A stretch of DNA of 5,278 nucleotides from assembly GCA_015655255.1 (NCBI GenBank), contig JAATFJ010000333.1:1-5278 (forward strand), given 5' to 3'. Both the position numbers and the translations under genes were made by a program. The notes beneath the pieces were generated by a model. It saw nothing but the letters and a program-made list of their open reading frames with translations, had not been told where the DNA came from and made no database searches. Position 1 is the stretch's first letter; each line of letters begins with the position of its first letter. Origin of the DNA: Actinomycetales bacterium. Its GTDB lineage: Bacteria; Actinomycetota; Actinomycetes; Actinomycetales; Microbacteriaceae. This document shows, in pieces, positions 1 to 5,278 of the stretch.

Positions 1-396
1 CGTGGCGCCGACTTCGGCGAGCTTGGTGCGGACCGCGGCGCCGAAGGTGGGCTGGGCATCCGGCTCGACCTCGCTGCCGATGAGCACGGGGACGGCTAGT
101 GCCTGTCCCACGAGGTGCTCGCGCTCGGCGAGGACGGGGCCCTCGAACCGATGCACGTCGTCAACGCCGATGCCGAGGAGCTCGGCGACCTCGGGAGCGG
201 ACAGTCCCGCGCGGATGTGCGTCTGAATCTCGCGGGGGCTGATGGTGACCGCGGGCGCCTCGTCGGATCGCTCGCGTCTGGCCTTCCTGATCTCCCGCTG
301 CAGGACCTCGTCGATGGCGAGACCGAAGCGCTCGCCCGAGTCTGTGGCGAGGATGAGGAGATTATCCTCCGTGCCGACGATAGTGACGTGTTCCAT
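1..396 (-). CDS. sepH: SepH (DUF3071/HTH) cell-division protein, N-terminal part, 3' end outside the window
   Basis: The minus-strand frame opens with ATG at 396 and stays open to the window edge, giving 132 residues without a stop. The N-terminal half is a small alpha/beta region. Residues about 53-93 form a helix-turn-helix-like segment (SPREIQTHIRAGLSAPEVAE, then LLGIGVDDVHRFEGPVLAER) that closely matches the conserved SepH core, including the RFEGPVLAER signature. SepH is known in Streptomyces and Mycobacterium to bind FtsZ and stimulate its assembly at the septum through its conserved N-terminal domain, with a divergent, largely disordered C-terminal part; that part lies outside the window. 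The start is supported by AGAGGGG at 404-410 on the minus strand, 7 nt upstream. The gene is divergent from DUF4193, a common arrangement in Actinobacteria. Family assignment is confident; the function in this strain is inferred. Confidence 0.93.
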   Translation of the reverse strand, partial: MEHVTIVGTEDNLLILATDSGERFGLAIDEVLQREIRKARRERSDEAPAVTISPREIQTHIRAGLSAPEVAELLGIGVDDVHRFEGPVLAEREHLVGQALAVPVLIGSEVEPDAQPTFGAAVRTKLAEVGAT

Positions 397-595
397 GCGA
401 ATGCCCCTCTGGATGGGTGTCGACTTATGGTGTCATGAGGACGGCGACGGCGGCGGGAATAGATCGGGCGTGCCGCGAGTTTCGTAGGTCGAGCAGCACG
501 ATATTTGCGAAAAACGCGATCGTCGTGCAAACTATGGCCGCCGATCACCCGACGGCGCCAGCCCCTCTTGCCCCGTGAAAGTTGAGATTTAACGC
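397..595. promoter_or_regulatory. Divergent intergenic region between sepH and DUF4193
   Basis: This 199-bp stretch separates two outward-facing genes and must hold the promoters of both. It is more AT-rich than its surroundings, especially around 500-515. I see no small gene in it. Toward sepH, CATAAG (minus strand, 428-423) is a possible -10 box without a clear -35. Toward DUF4193 the best candidate is listed separately. The ribosome-binding site of DUF4193 is weak (GAAAG at 577-581 or GAGA at 584-587). Confidence 0.6.
505..533 (+). promoter_or_regulatory. Candidate promoter for DUF4193
   Basis: TTGCGA at 505-510 resembles a -35 box (TTG core) and CAAACT at 528-533 lies 17 bp further on, matching only three of six positions of the -10 consensus. 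AACTAT at 530-535 is an alternative at 19 bp spacing. The segment sits in the AT-richest part of the gap and is flanked by the inverted repeat TTTGC (504-508)/GCAAA (527-531). It would give a leader of about 55 nt. This is a weak prediction from sequence only. Confidence 0.3.
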
Positions 596-889
596 ATGGC
601 AACCGATTACGACGCCCCCCGCAAGAGCGAAGACGACTCCGAGTCGATCGAAGCCCTCAAGGAGCGTGTACCGGATAAGCTCTCCGGCGCCACCGGGGAC
701 GAAGACTCCGACAATCCCTCGAACTTCGATCTCCCGGGTGCCGATCTCTCCGATATCGAGCTCGACGTCGTCGTGCTCCCCGCCCAGGAGGATGAGTTCA
801 CCTGTATGGAGTGCTTCCTCGTCAAGCACCGCTCCCAGCTCGACCACGAGGGTCCCCAGGGGCCGATCTGCAAGGAATGCGCTGCCTGA
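596..889 (+). CDS. DUF4193 family protein, small acidic zinc-ribbon-like protein
   Basis: This is a 97-residue protein of the actinobacterial DUF4193 family, recognised from the MATDYDAPRK start, the FDLPGADLS segment and the FTCMECFLVKHRSQL block. The first 67 residues are strongly acidic and probably flexible. The C-terminal 30 residues carry two CxxC pairs, C70/C73 and C92/C95, spaced as a four-cysteine metal site, most likely Zn2+. There is no signal peptide or membrane segment, so it should be cytosolic. Length is normal for the family and the protein ends two residues after the last cysteine, as is typical. It stands alone on its strand, divergent from sepH and convergent with DUF3093. 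No function is established to my knowledge; a regulatory or RNA/protein-binding role is only a guess from the zinc ribbon. Confidence 0.95.
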   Translation: MATDYDAPRKSEDDSESIEALKERVPDKLSGATGDEDSDNPSNFDLPGADLSDIELDVVVLPAQEDEFTCMECFLVKHRSQLDHEGPQGPICKECAA

Positions 890-910
890 GCGGTGCACCG
901 AGGCGCCGCG

Positions 911-940
911 CGTGCCTGGGGCACTCTTGCCCTGGGCGCG
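911..940 (+). terminator. Rho-independent-like terminator hairpin after DUF4193
   Basis: Thirteen base pairs can form between 911-923 and 928-940 around a CTCT loop (924-927). The inner arms are GGGCA and TGCCC. Three of the pairs (positions 913, 917 and 918 with their partners) are G-U wobbles in the plus-strand transcript and become A-C mismatches in the minus-strand one, so the structure favours the DUF4193 direction. The downstream sequence is only mildly U-rich (TCGTTGATGTTCT), common for high-GC actinobacterial terminators. It lies in the 66-bp gap between convergent genes, 21 nt after the DUF4193 stop. Confidence 0.55.
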
Positions 941-955
941 TCGTTGATGTTCTGC

Positions 956-1459
956 TCAGGGGTCTTCGGCCGGAACCGTGATCTCGGATGCGGCGCGGAC
1001 GCGGGCCGCGGTAATCGCGGCGGAGAGGCGATCCGGGGTTCTGCTGGAGATCGTCCAGTTCGGCACGGGATCGTCGGGATCCGTGAGCGGCACGACGACG
1101 ACGCCATCTATCCCGCCGCGGAGCAGATGCCAGCTCAGCGCGGAGAGCTGGGCACCACGTGCGAGTCGCGCCTCCTCGCCCGTGAGAGCGACCGGCTCGC
1201 CGAGCCACCGCGCATCGATATGCGCGCGTCCCGCCCGCAGCTCCGTTTTTTCGACGGAGACGGTGGGGGAGAGGAAGACCGCGAGGACGAGGAGGAGGAC
1301 AGCGGCCCCCGCTCCGAGGAAGATCGCGCCGATCGCACCGGCGGGGACGAAGACGAGGGCGATCATAGGGCCGACGACGGCCATCGACACGAGCGCCCAG
1401 AGCCCCGGGGCGAGTCGTTCCCGGTAGGCCGGACGTGTCGGCGCGGTGTGTTTCTGCAT
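956..1459 (-). CDS. DUF3093 family membrane protein
   Basis: This encodes 167 residues. The N-terminus carries the YRERL motif (residues 12-16) typical of DUF3093. Two hydrophobic segments follow at about 20-38 and 42-63, separated by a short turn, so the protein probably forms a membrane hairpin. The remaining soluble domain (66-167) contains the family's late signature, VVVPLTDPDDPVPNWTISSR (121-140), followed by TPDRLSAAI. The function of the family is unknown to me. The start is ATG at 1459: upstream the frame stays open antisense through dut, but only this start gives the family N-terminus, and GAGG (1463-1466, minus strand) lies 3 nt before it, rather close. The gene is divergent from dut with only 12 bp between start codons, and convergent with DUF4193. 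Confidence 0.93.
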   Translation of the reverse strand: MQKHTAPTRPAYRERLAPGLWALVSMAVVGPMIALVFVPAGAIGAIFLGAGAAVLLLVLAVFLSPTVSVEKTELRAGRAHIDARWLGEPVALTGEEARLARGAQLSALSWHLLRGGIDGVVVVPLTDPDDPVPNWTISSRTPDRLSAAITAARVRAASEITVPAEDP

Positions 1460-1465
1460 TAGCCT
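1460..1465 (+). promoter_or_regulatory. -10 box for a leaderless dut transcript
   Basis: TAGCCT fits the actinobacterial -10 pattern TANNNT. With its last T at -7, transcription would begin at 1472, the G of the dut GTG codon. No Shine-Dalgarno sequence precedes this GTG, which fits a leaderless mRNA. No clear -35 box is seen at 17-19 bp. The same bases, read on the minus strand, overlap the GAGG ribosome-binding site of DUF3093. Confidence 0.45.
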
Positions 1466-1471
1466 CGTGGG

Positions 1472-1942
1472 GTGAGCGATTCCATCGATCTTCCCATTAT
1501 CGCGCCCCTTGTGCCGCAGTACGCGCATCCCGGTGATGCCGGGGCGGATCTCGTGGCCGCCGAGGCCGTGCGCCTGGAGCCGGGTGCGCGCGCGCTCGTG
1601 GCCACGGGCGTGCGCATCGCGCTCCCCGAGGGCTACGCCGCTTTCGTCGTCCCGCGCAGCGGCCTGGCCGCGAAGCACGGGATCACGATCGTGAACGCCC
1701 CGGGAACGGTCGACGCGGGCTACCGTGGCGAGATCAAGGTGAGTCTGCTCAACACCGATAGCCGGGACGCGTACGATGTGGCGGTCGGCGATCGCATCGC
1801 GCAGCTCGTGATCATGCCCGTCGTCCGGGCGCACTTCCTCCCGGTCGATGAACTCGAGCAGAGCGCGCGCGGGGAATCGGGCTTCGGATCCACGGGGTAC
1901 CAAACGTCGCCGAACGCACAGGAGTCAGGGGAGAGCAGATGA
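1472..1942 (+). CDS. dut: Deoxyuridine 5'-triphosphate nucleotidohydrolase (dUTPase), trimeric type
   Basis: Dut hydrolyses dUTP to dUMP and diphosphate, keeping uracil out of DNA and supplying dUMP for thymidylate synthesis; it acts in the cytosol as a Mg2+-dependent homotrimer. The 156 residues contain all five trimeric dUTPase motifs in order: I, AHPGDAGADL (18-27); II, PRSGLAAKHG (61-70); III, GTVDAGYRGEIKV (78-90) with the catalytic Asp81; IV, GDRIAQLVI (106-114); V, RGESGFGSTG (133-142), whose Phe138 is the aromatic residue that stacks on uracil. Length is normal. About 14 polar residues follow motif V, a slightly long tail. The GTG start gives the usual N-terminus and has no Shine-Dalgarno site. 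The gene opens a tight operon with DUF3710 and DUF3159. No catalytic residue is missing, so activity is expected. Confidence 0.98.
   Translation: MSDSIDLPIIAPLVPQYAHPGDAGADLVAAEAVRLEPGARALVATGVRIALPEGYAAFVVPRSGLAAKHGITIVNAPGTVDAGYRGEIKVSLLNTDSRDAYDVAVGDRIAQLVIMPVVRAHFLPVDELEQSARGESGFGSTGYQTSPNAQESGESR
1496..1501 (-). promoter_or_regulatory. Candidate -10 box for DUF3093 inside dut
   Basis: GATAAT on the minus strand matches five of six bases of TATAAT. It lies 36 bp upstream of the DUF3093 ATG, within codons 9-10 of dut, and would give a leader of roughly 30 nt that includes the GAGG site. No convincing -35 box is present at the usual distance. Confidence 0.4.
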
Positions 1943-2526
1943 CCGAGGAGAACACCCAGCCGACGTCGAAGTCCGCACCGGCGGATCGCGCCACGGCGGG
2001 CCCGTTCGACGAGTCGGAGGCGAACCCGGTCCGCCCGTACATCGATCTCGGCGGGATCAAGATCCTGCCGCGCGAGGGTTTGAATCTGCGCCTCGAGGTC
2101 GAGGAACAGAGCAAGCGCATCGTCGCCGCCGGCCTCGACTACGCCGACTCCTCGCTGCAGGTGCAGCCCTTCGCTGCGCCGCGCTCCCTCGGCCTCTGGC
2201 ACGAGACCCGGGCGCAGCTCATCGAACAGGTGCGGCAGCAGGGTGGCAGGGTCGAGGAGCGTGAAGGCCCCTTCGGGCCAGAGCTCCTCGCAGAGGTGCC
2301 TGCGCCCGGTGCGGAGGGGACGACGCTGCGGCTCGCGCGCTTCATCGGCGTCGACGGTCCGCGATGGTTCCTGCGCGGGGTCATTGGCGGTGCCGCCGCC
2401 TCGGATCCGGATGCAGCGGAGCAGGTCGAGGATCTGTTCCGCTCGCTCGTCGTCGTGCGCGGGGGCACGCCGATGCCGCCGCGGGATCTCATTCCGCTGA
2501 AGATGCCCGCGACGCCGGGCTCCTGA
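1939..2526 (+). CDS. DUF3710 domain-containing protein
   Basis: This is a 195-residue soluble protein with no membrane segment or signal peptide. After a polar, Ser/Thr/Ala-rich N-terminus it shows GPFD (21-24) and YIDLGGIKILP (34-44), then a late core GVDGPRWFLRGVIGG and a C-terminal PRDLIPLKMP. These are hallmarks of the actinobacterial DUF3710 family, whose biochemical role is unknown. Its ATG overlaps the dut stop codon (ATGA), and AGGGGAG at 1927-1933 lies 5 nt upstream, so translation is probably coupled to dut. The persistent pairing with dut is only positional evidence for a role in nucleotide or DNA metabolism. Confidence 0.95.
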   Translation: MTEENTQPTSKSAPADRATAGPFDESEANPVRPYIDLGGIKILPREGLNLRLEVEEQSKRIVAAGLDYADSSLQVQPFAAPRSLGLWHETRAQLIEQVRQQGGRVEEREGPFGPELLAEVPAPGAEGTTLRLARFIGVDGPRWFLRGVIGGAAASDPDAAEQVEDLFRSLVVVRGGTPMPPRDLIPLKMPATPGS

Positions 2527-2528
2527 TC

Positions 2529-3248
2529 ATGGCGGAGGACGCGGAGGAGCAGAAGGCCTCCGACATCGTCGGCGCCGCCATCGGGTCGGCCGCGCGCCGC
2601 GCGGGCCTGAACCCGGACAGCGAGGCACCCACGGGTCAGGTGGTCTGGCAGGTCATCGGTGGCTGGCGGGGCGTGCTGGAATCCGTCGTTCCGCTGCTCG
2701 CCTTCGTCATCACCTACACGCTCTCGCACAACCTTCTTCTCGCCCTGGGGCTCTCCGTCGGCTCCGCTGCGGTGTTCACGCTCATCCGGCTCGTCACGAA
2801 GTCCCCGCCCGTTGCGGCGCTGTCGGGGCTCGTGGCTGCTGTCATCGCGGCCGGTCTCCCACTGTTCACGGGGCGTGCGGAGGACCAGTTCGTTATCGGC
2901 TTCCTCACGAACATCGCCTACGGTGTCGCTTTCCTCGTCTCCGCCTTCGTGCGGTGGCCGCTCATCGGCGTCGTCGTCGGCTTCCTCACGGGGGAGGGGC
3001 TCGCGTGGCGCCGCGACCTCCGTCGGCGGCGCGCGTTCTTCTGGCTGACGATCGCGTGGGCGCTGCTCTTTCTGCTCCGCCTCGGCGTGCAGCTGCCGTT
3101 CTACCTTAGCGGTGACGTCACGACGCTGGGAACGCTGAAGATCATCATGGGCATCCCCTTCTTCGCCGTACTGCTTGCCGGCACATGGATCGTCGCTCGT
3201 CGCCTCTCTCCCCGCGCGTCGGTGTCGGAAGCACCCCCGTCTGCATGA
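2529..3248 (+). CDS. DUF3159 domain-containing integral membrane protein
   Basis: The protein has 239 residues. A charged, probably cytosolic N-terminus (1-48) is followed by about six hydrophobic segments, roughly 49-65, 69-87, 95-113, 122-153 (possibly two passes), 171-189 and 203-222. DUF3159 signatures are visible: GGWRGVLESVVP near the first segment, TGRAEDQF (114-121), VRWPLIGVVVGFLTGEG (141-157) leading to AWRRD, and LRLGVQLPFYL (183-193). The family is actinobacterial and of unknown function; transport has not been shown. The frame stays open upstream to 2364, but that would overlap DUF3710 extensively, so ATG 2529, two bases after its stop, is chosen. No strong ribosome-binding site is seen, which suggests coupling to DUF3710 translation. 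It is the last gene of the dut operon. Confidence 0.93.
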   Translation: MAEDAEEQKASDIVGAAIGSAARRAGLNPDSEAPTGQVVWQVIGGWRGVLESVVPLLAFVITYTLSHNLLLALGLSVGSAAVFTLIRLVTKSPPVAALSGLVAAVIAAGLPLFTGRAEDQFVIGFLTNIAYGVAFLVSAFVRWPLIGVVVGFLTGEGLAWRRDLRRRRAFFWLTIAWALLFLLRLGVQLPFYLSGDVTTLGTLKIIMGIPFFAVLLAGTWIVARRLSPRASVSEAPPSA

Positions 3249-3254
3249 TAGATT

Positions 3255-3272
3255 TATCTTGACATCAAGATA
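3255..3272. promoter_or_regulatory. Perfect dyad, probable operator upstream of acnA
   Basis: TATCTTGACATCAAGATA consists of two 8-bp arms (TATCTTGA and TCAAGATA) that are exact reverse complements around a CA centre. It starts 7 bp after the DUF3159 stop and overlaps the candidate -35 box TTGACA. The size and symmetry fit binding by a dimeric regulator, such as a TetR-, GntR- or MarR-type repressor. It is unlike the AcnR site I recall from Corynebacterium. The regulator is not encoded in the window. Confidence 0.65.
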
Positions 3273-3287
3273 GTTTTCCCTCATCTT
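3259..3287 (+). promoter_or_regulatory. acnA: Candidate acnA promoter
   Basis: TTGACA at 3259-3264 is a perfect -35 consensus. CATCTT at 3282-3287 follows at 17 bp and matches three of six -10 positions, including the A at position 2 and the final T. Transcription would start near 3294, giving a leader of about 105 nt. An alternative -10 is GATAGT at 3269-3274, with a poor -35. In either case the 18-bp dyad overlaps the RNA polymerase site. Confidence 0.5.
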
Positions 3288-3310
3288 GCTTCGGCACCGG
3301 CCGGCTTCCT

Positions 3311-3332
3311 GGTTAGGTCGCCCTTCCTAGCC
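3311..3332 (+). other. Small hairpin in the acnA leader
   Basis: GGTTAGG (3311-3317) can pair with CCTAGCC (3326-3332), seven pairs with one G-U, around an 8-nt loop. It lies near the start of the predicted acnA leader and is not followed by a U-tract, so a terminator is unlikely. It may be chance. Confidence 0.2.
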
Positions 3333-3382
3333 CTGAGCGGTGGTGATGAGGAAGATGGAAGTGTCTGTCGCTTCCAATGATC

Positions 3383-3390
3383 AGAAGGGG
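3383..3390 (+). promoter_or_regulatory. acnA: Ribosome-binding site that decides the acnA start
   Basis: AGAAGGGG lies 9 nt before GTG 3400, a good Shine-Dalgarno position. The in-frame upstream ATG codons at 3346 and 3355 have no well-spaced site, and the extra residues they would add do not resemble the family N-terminus. Confidence 0.7.
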
Positions 3391-3399
3391 ACGGGAATC

Positions 3400-5278
3400 G
3401 TGTCCACGGTGAATAGCTTCGGTGCGAAGAGCACCCTGACGGTCGGCAGTACCGACTACGAGATCTTCCGCATCGACACCGTGCCCGGTTTCGACAGGCT
3501 CCCGTTCAGCCTCAAGGTCCTCCTGGAGAACCTGCTGCGCACCGAGGACGGCGCCAATGTGACGAAGGCGCAGATCGAGGCGCTCGGCTCCTGGGATGCG
3601 GCGGCCGAGCCCAATACGGAGATCCAGTTCACTCCTGCGCGCGTCGTCATGCAGGACTTCACAGGCGTGCCCTGCATCGTCGATCTCGCCACCATGCGCG
3701 AAGCGGTCACTGCGCTCGGCGGAGACCCGAACAAGATCAATCCGCTGTCTCCCGCGGAGATGGTCATCGACCACTCCGTCATCGCCGATCTCTTCGGCAC
3801 GCCCAACGCTCTTGAGCGCAACGTGGAGATCGAGTACGAGCGCAACGGCGAGCGCTACCAATTCCTGCGCTGGGGCCAGACGGCCTTCAACGACTTCAAG
3901 GTCGTCCCGCCGGGAACCGGCATCGTACACCAGGTGAACATCGAGCACCTCGCCAAGGTCATCTACGATCGCGAGGTGGGCGGAGTCCTGCGTGCGTACC
4001 CCGACACCTGCGTGGGCACCGACTCGCACACTACCATGGTTAACGGGCTCGGTGTCCTTGGCTGGGGCGTCGGTGGCATCGAGGCGGAGGCGGCCATGCT
4101 CGGCCAGCCCGTGTCGATGCTCATCCCGCGCGTCGTGGGCTTCAAGCTCAGCGGCGATATCCCCGCCGGTGTCACGGCGACCGACGTCGTGCTGACGATC
4201 ACGGACATGCTGCGCAAGCACGGAGTGGTCGGCAAGTTCGTGGAGTTCTACGGCGCGGGCGTCGCCTCCGTACCGCTCGCCAACCGCGCCACGATCGGCA
4301 ACATGAGCCCGGAGTTCGGTTCCACGGCCGCGATCTTCCCGATCGACTCCGTCACCACCGATTACCTGCGGCTCACCGGTCGCGACGAGCACGCCATCGC
4401 TCTCGTCGAGGCCTACGCGAAGGCGCAGCACCTCTGGCACGATGCCGACCACGAGCCGATCTTCAGCGAGTACATGGAGCTCGACCTCGGCACCGTCGTG
4501 CCTTCCATTGCTGGCCCCAAGCGCCCGCAGGACCGGATTCTTCTCTCCGAGGCGAAGAACCAGTTCGAGAAGGACATCCTGAACTACGCCACGCCGTCCA
4601 CCACGGACGACCTGGTGGACCTCGACTCCAAGCACTCGTTCCCGGCGTCTGACCCCGGCGCGGTCCCCGGTGAAGAAGACGGGACCACCCGTCCCGTCCA
4701 TATCTCCAGCGGCGTTGCCGGTTCGTCGAAGCCGATCAAGGTCGCGCCCCCCGAAGGACGTCCCTACATCCTCGACAACGGTGCGGTGACGCTTGCGGCG
4801 ATCACCTCATGCACCAACACGTCGAACCCTTCCGTGATGATCGCGGCGGGCCTCATCGCCCGCAAGGCGGTGGAGAAGGGCTTGAAGAGCAAGCCCTGGG
4901 TGAAGACGACGCTCGGCCCCGGGTCGAAGGTCGTCACGGACTACTACGAGAAGTCCGGTCTGGACAAGTCGCTTGAGGACCTCGGCTTCTTCACCGTCGG
5001 GTACGGCTGCACGATCTGCATCGGCAACTCCGGTCCGCTCATCGAAGAGGTGTCCGCGGCGATCAACGAGAACGATCTCGCCGTCACGGCCGTCCTCTCC
5101 GGAAACAGGAACTTCGAGGGCCGCATCAGCCCCGACGTGAAGATGAACTACCTCGCCTCGCCTCCGCTCGTTGTGGCCTATGCGCTGGCGGGCTCCATGC
5201 ACTTCGACTTCGAGAACGACGCGCTCGGCACCGATCAGAACGGTCAGGACGTCTTCCTCAAGGACATCTGGCCCTCGC
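3400..5278 (+). CDS. acnA: Aconitate hydratase A (aconitase), N-terminal 626 residues, 3' end outside the window
   Basis: Aconitase interconverts citrate and isocitrate via cis-aconitate in the TCA cycle, using a cytosolic [4Fe-4S] cluster. The visible 626 codons cover domains 1-3 of the AcnA/IRP1 type; the C-terminal swivel domain (about 270-300 residues) with the catalytic Ser lies beyond the window. Visible hallmarks are [20 protein letters not shown] (207-226, with D208-S209-H210), [16 protein letters not shown] (375-379), cluster ligands C471 in SCTNTSNP and C537/C540 in [12 protein letters not shown], and GNRNFEGR (568-575) with substrate-binding R570 and R575. The ligand spacing (66 and 3) equals that of E. 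coli AcnA (C435, C501, C504), but all three are shifted by 36. Much of the shift comes from a polar insertion at about 400-447. GTG is the start. It has its own promoter region, separate from the dut operon. Confidence 0.97.
   Translation, partial: MSTVNSFGAKSTLTVGSTDYEIFRIDTVPGFDRLPFSLKVLLENLLRTEDGANVTKAQIEALGSWDAAAEPNTEIQFTPARVVMQDFTGVPCIVDLATMREAVTALGGDPNKINPLSPAEMVIDHSVIADLFGTPNALERNVEIEYERNGERYQFLRWGQTAFNDFKVVPPGTGIVHQVNIEHLAKVIYDREVGGVLRAYPDTCVGTDSHTTMVNGLGVLGWGVGGIEAEAAMLGQPVSMLIPRVVGFKLSGDIPAGVTATDVVLTITDMLRKHGVVGKFVEFYGAGVASVPLANRATIGNMSPEFGSTAAIFPIDSVTTDYLRLTGRDEHAIALVEAYAKAQHLWHDADHEPIFSEYMELDLGTVVPSIAGPKRPQDRILLSEAKNQFEKDILNYATPSTTDDLVDLDSKHSFPASDPGAVPGEEDGTTRPVHISSGVAGSSKPIKVAPPEGRPYILDNGAVTLAAITSCTNTSNPSVMIAAGLIARKAVEKGLKSKPWVKTTLGPGSKVVTDYYEKSGLDKSLEDLGFFTVGYGCTICIGNSGPLIEEVSAAINENDLAVTAVLSGNRNFEGRISPDVKMNYLASPPLVVAYALAGSMHFDFENDALGTDQNGQDVFLKDIWPS

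Noticed and set aside
96..602. 168-codon minus-strand frame overlapping sepH and its upstream gap
   Set aside because: It is out of frame with sepH, very Arg/Ser-rich, and covers the intergenic region; the SepH frame has clear homology.
1460..1903. N-terminal extension of DUF3093 by 148 residues
   Set aside because: The extension is entirely antisense to dut apart from the 12-bp gap and has shadow-like composition; the family N-terminus with YRERL begins just after ATG 1459.
3255..3280. The dyad plus TTTT read as an intrinsic terminator of the dut operon
   Set aside because: The arms are AT-rich with almost no loop, so the hairpin would be weak, and the dyad contains a perfect -35 box. An operator is more likely, although partial termination is not excluded.
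2139..3284. 381-codon open frame on the minus strand
   Set aside because: It lies antisense to DUF3710 and DUF3159, is low-complexity Arg/Asp/Glu/Gly-rich and matches no family I know; both plus-strand genes are well supported.
3346..3399. Earlier in-frame ATG starts for acnA at 3346 and 3355
   Set aside because: They lack a well-spaced ribosome-binding site, and the added residues do not resemble the aconitase N-terminus; GTG 3400 has AGAAGGGG at the right distance.
3313..4701. 462-codon open frame on the minus strand
   Set aside because: It is antisense to the clearly recognised acnA gene, has a repetitive Val/Asp/Arg/Leu/Glu composition typical of GC-rich shadow frames, and shows no recognisable domain.

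Overview
This is a GC-rich actinobacterial chromosome segment. Gene content, gene order and protein wording point to Microbacteriaceae (Leucobacter/Microbacterium-like); the family is an inference, the phylum is secure. Seven protein genes are present, two cut by the window ends. I see no tRNA, rRNA, IS element, CRISPR array or prophage gene. It is a housekeeping region made largely of conserved genes of unknown function.

Layout: (1) 1-396, minus strand, N-terminal part of sepH (DUF3071/HTH), a cell-division protein that acts on FtsZ. (2) 397-595, divergent intergenic region. (3) 596-889, plus strand, DUF4193, a small acidic protein with a C-terminal four-cysteine zinc-binding motif. (4) A GC-rich hairpin at 911-940, the probable terminator between convergent genes. 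(5) 956-1459, minus strand, DUF3093, a small membrane protein. (6) 1472-1942, plus strand, dut (dUTPase), whose start is only 12 bp from that of the divergent DUF3093 gene. (7) 1939-2526 DUF3710 and (8) 2529-3248 DUF3159 (multi-pass membrane protein), which form a tight operon with dut: a 4-nt overlap, then a 2-nt gap. (9) 3249-3399, a regulatory region with a perfect 18-bp dyad overlapping a consensus -35 box. (10) 3400-5278, the first 626 codons of acnA (aconitate hydratase A), cut by the window end.

Functionally, dut removes dUTP and makes dUMP for thymidylate synthesis, SepH links the area to cell division, and acnA is the citrate-to-isocitrate step of the TCA cycle. DUF4193, DUF3093, DUF3710 and DUF3159 recur next to dut and sepH in Actinobacteria, but their roles are not known to me. 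No exotic defence or mobile system is visible. The most informative signals are regulatory: the dyad before acnA, and the compressed dut/DUF3093 start region, where dut looks leaderless and its -10 box overlaps the ribosome-binding site of DUF3093.
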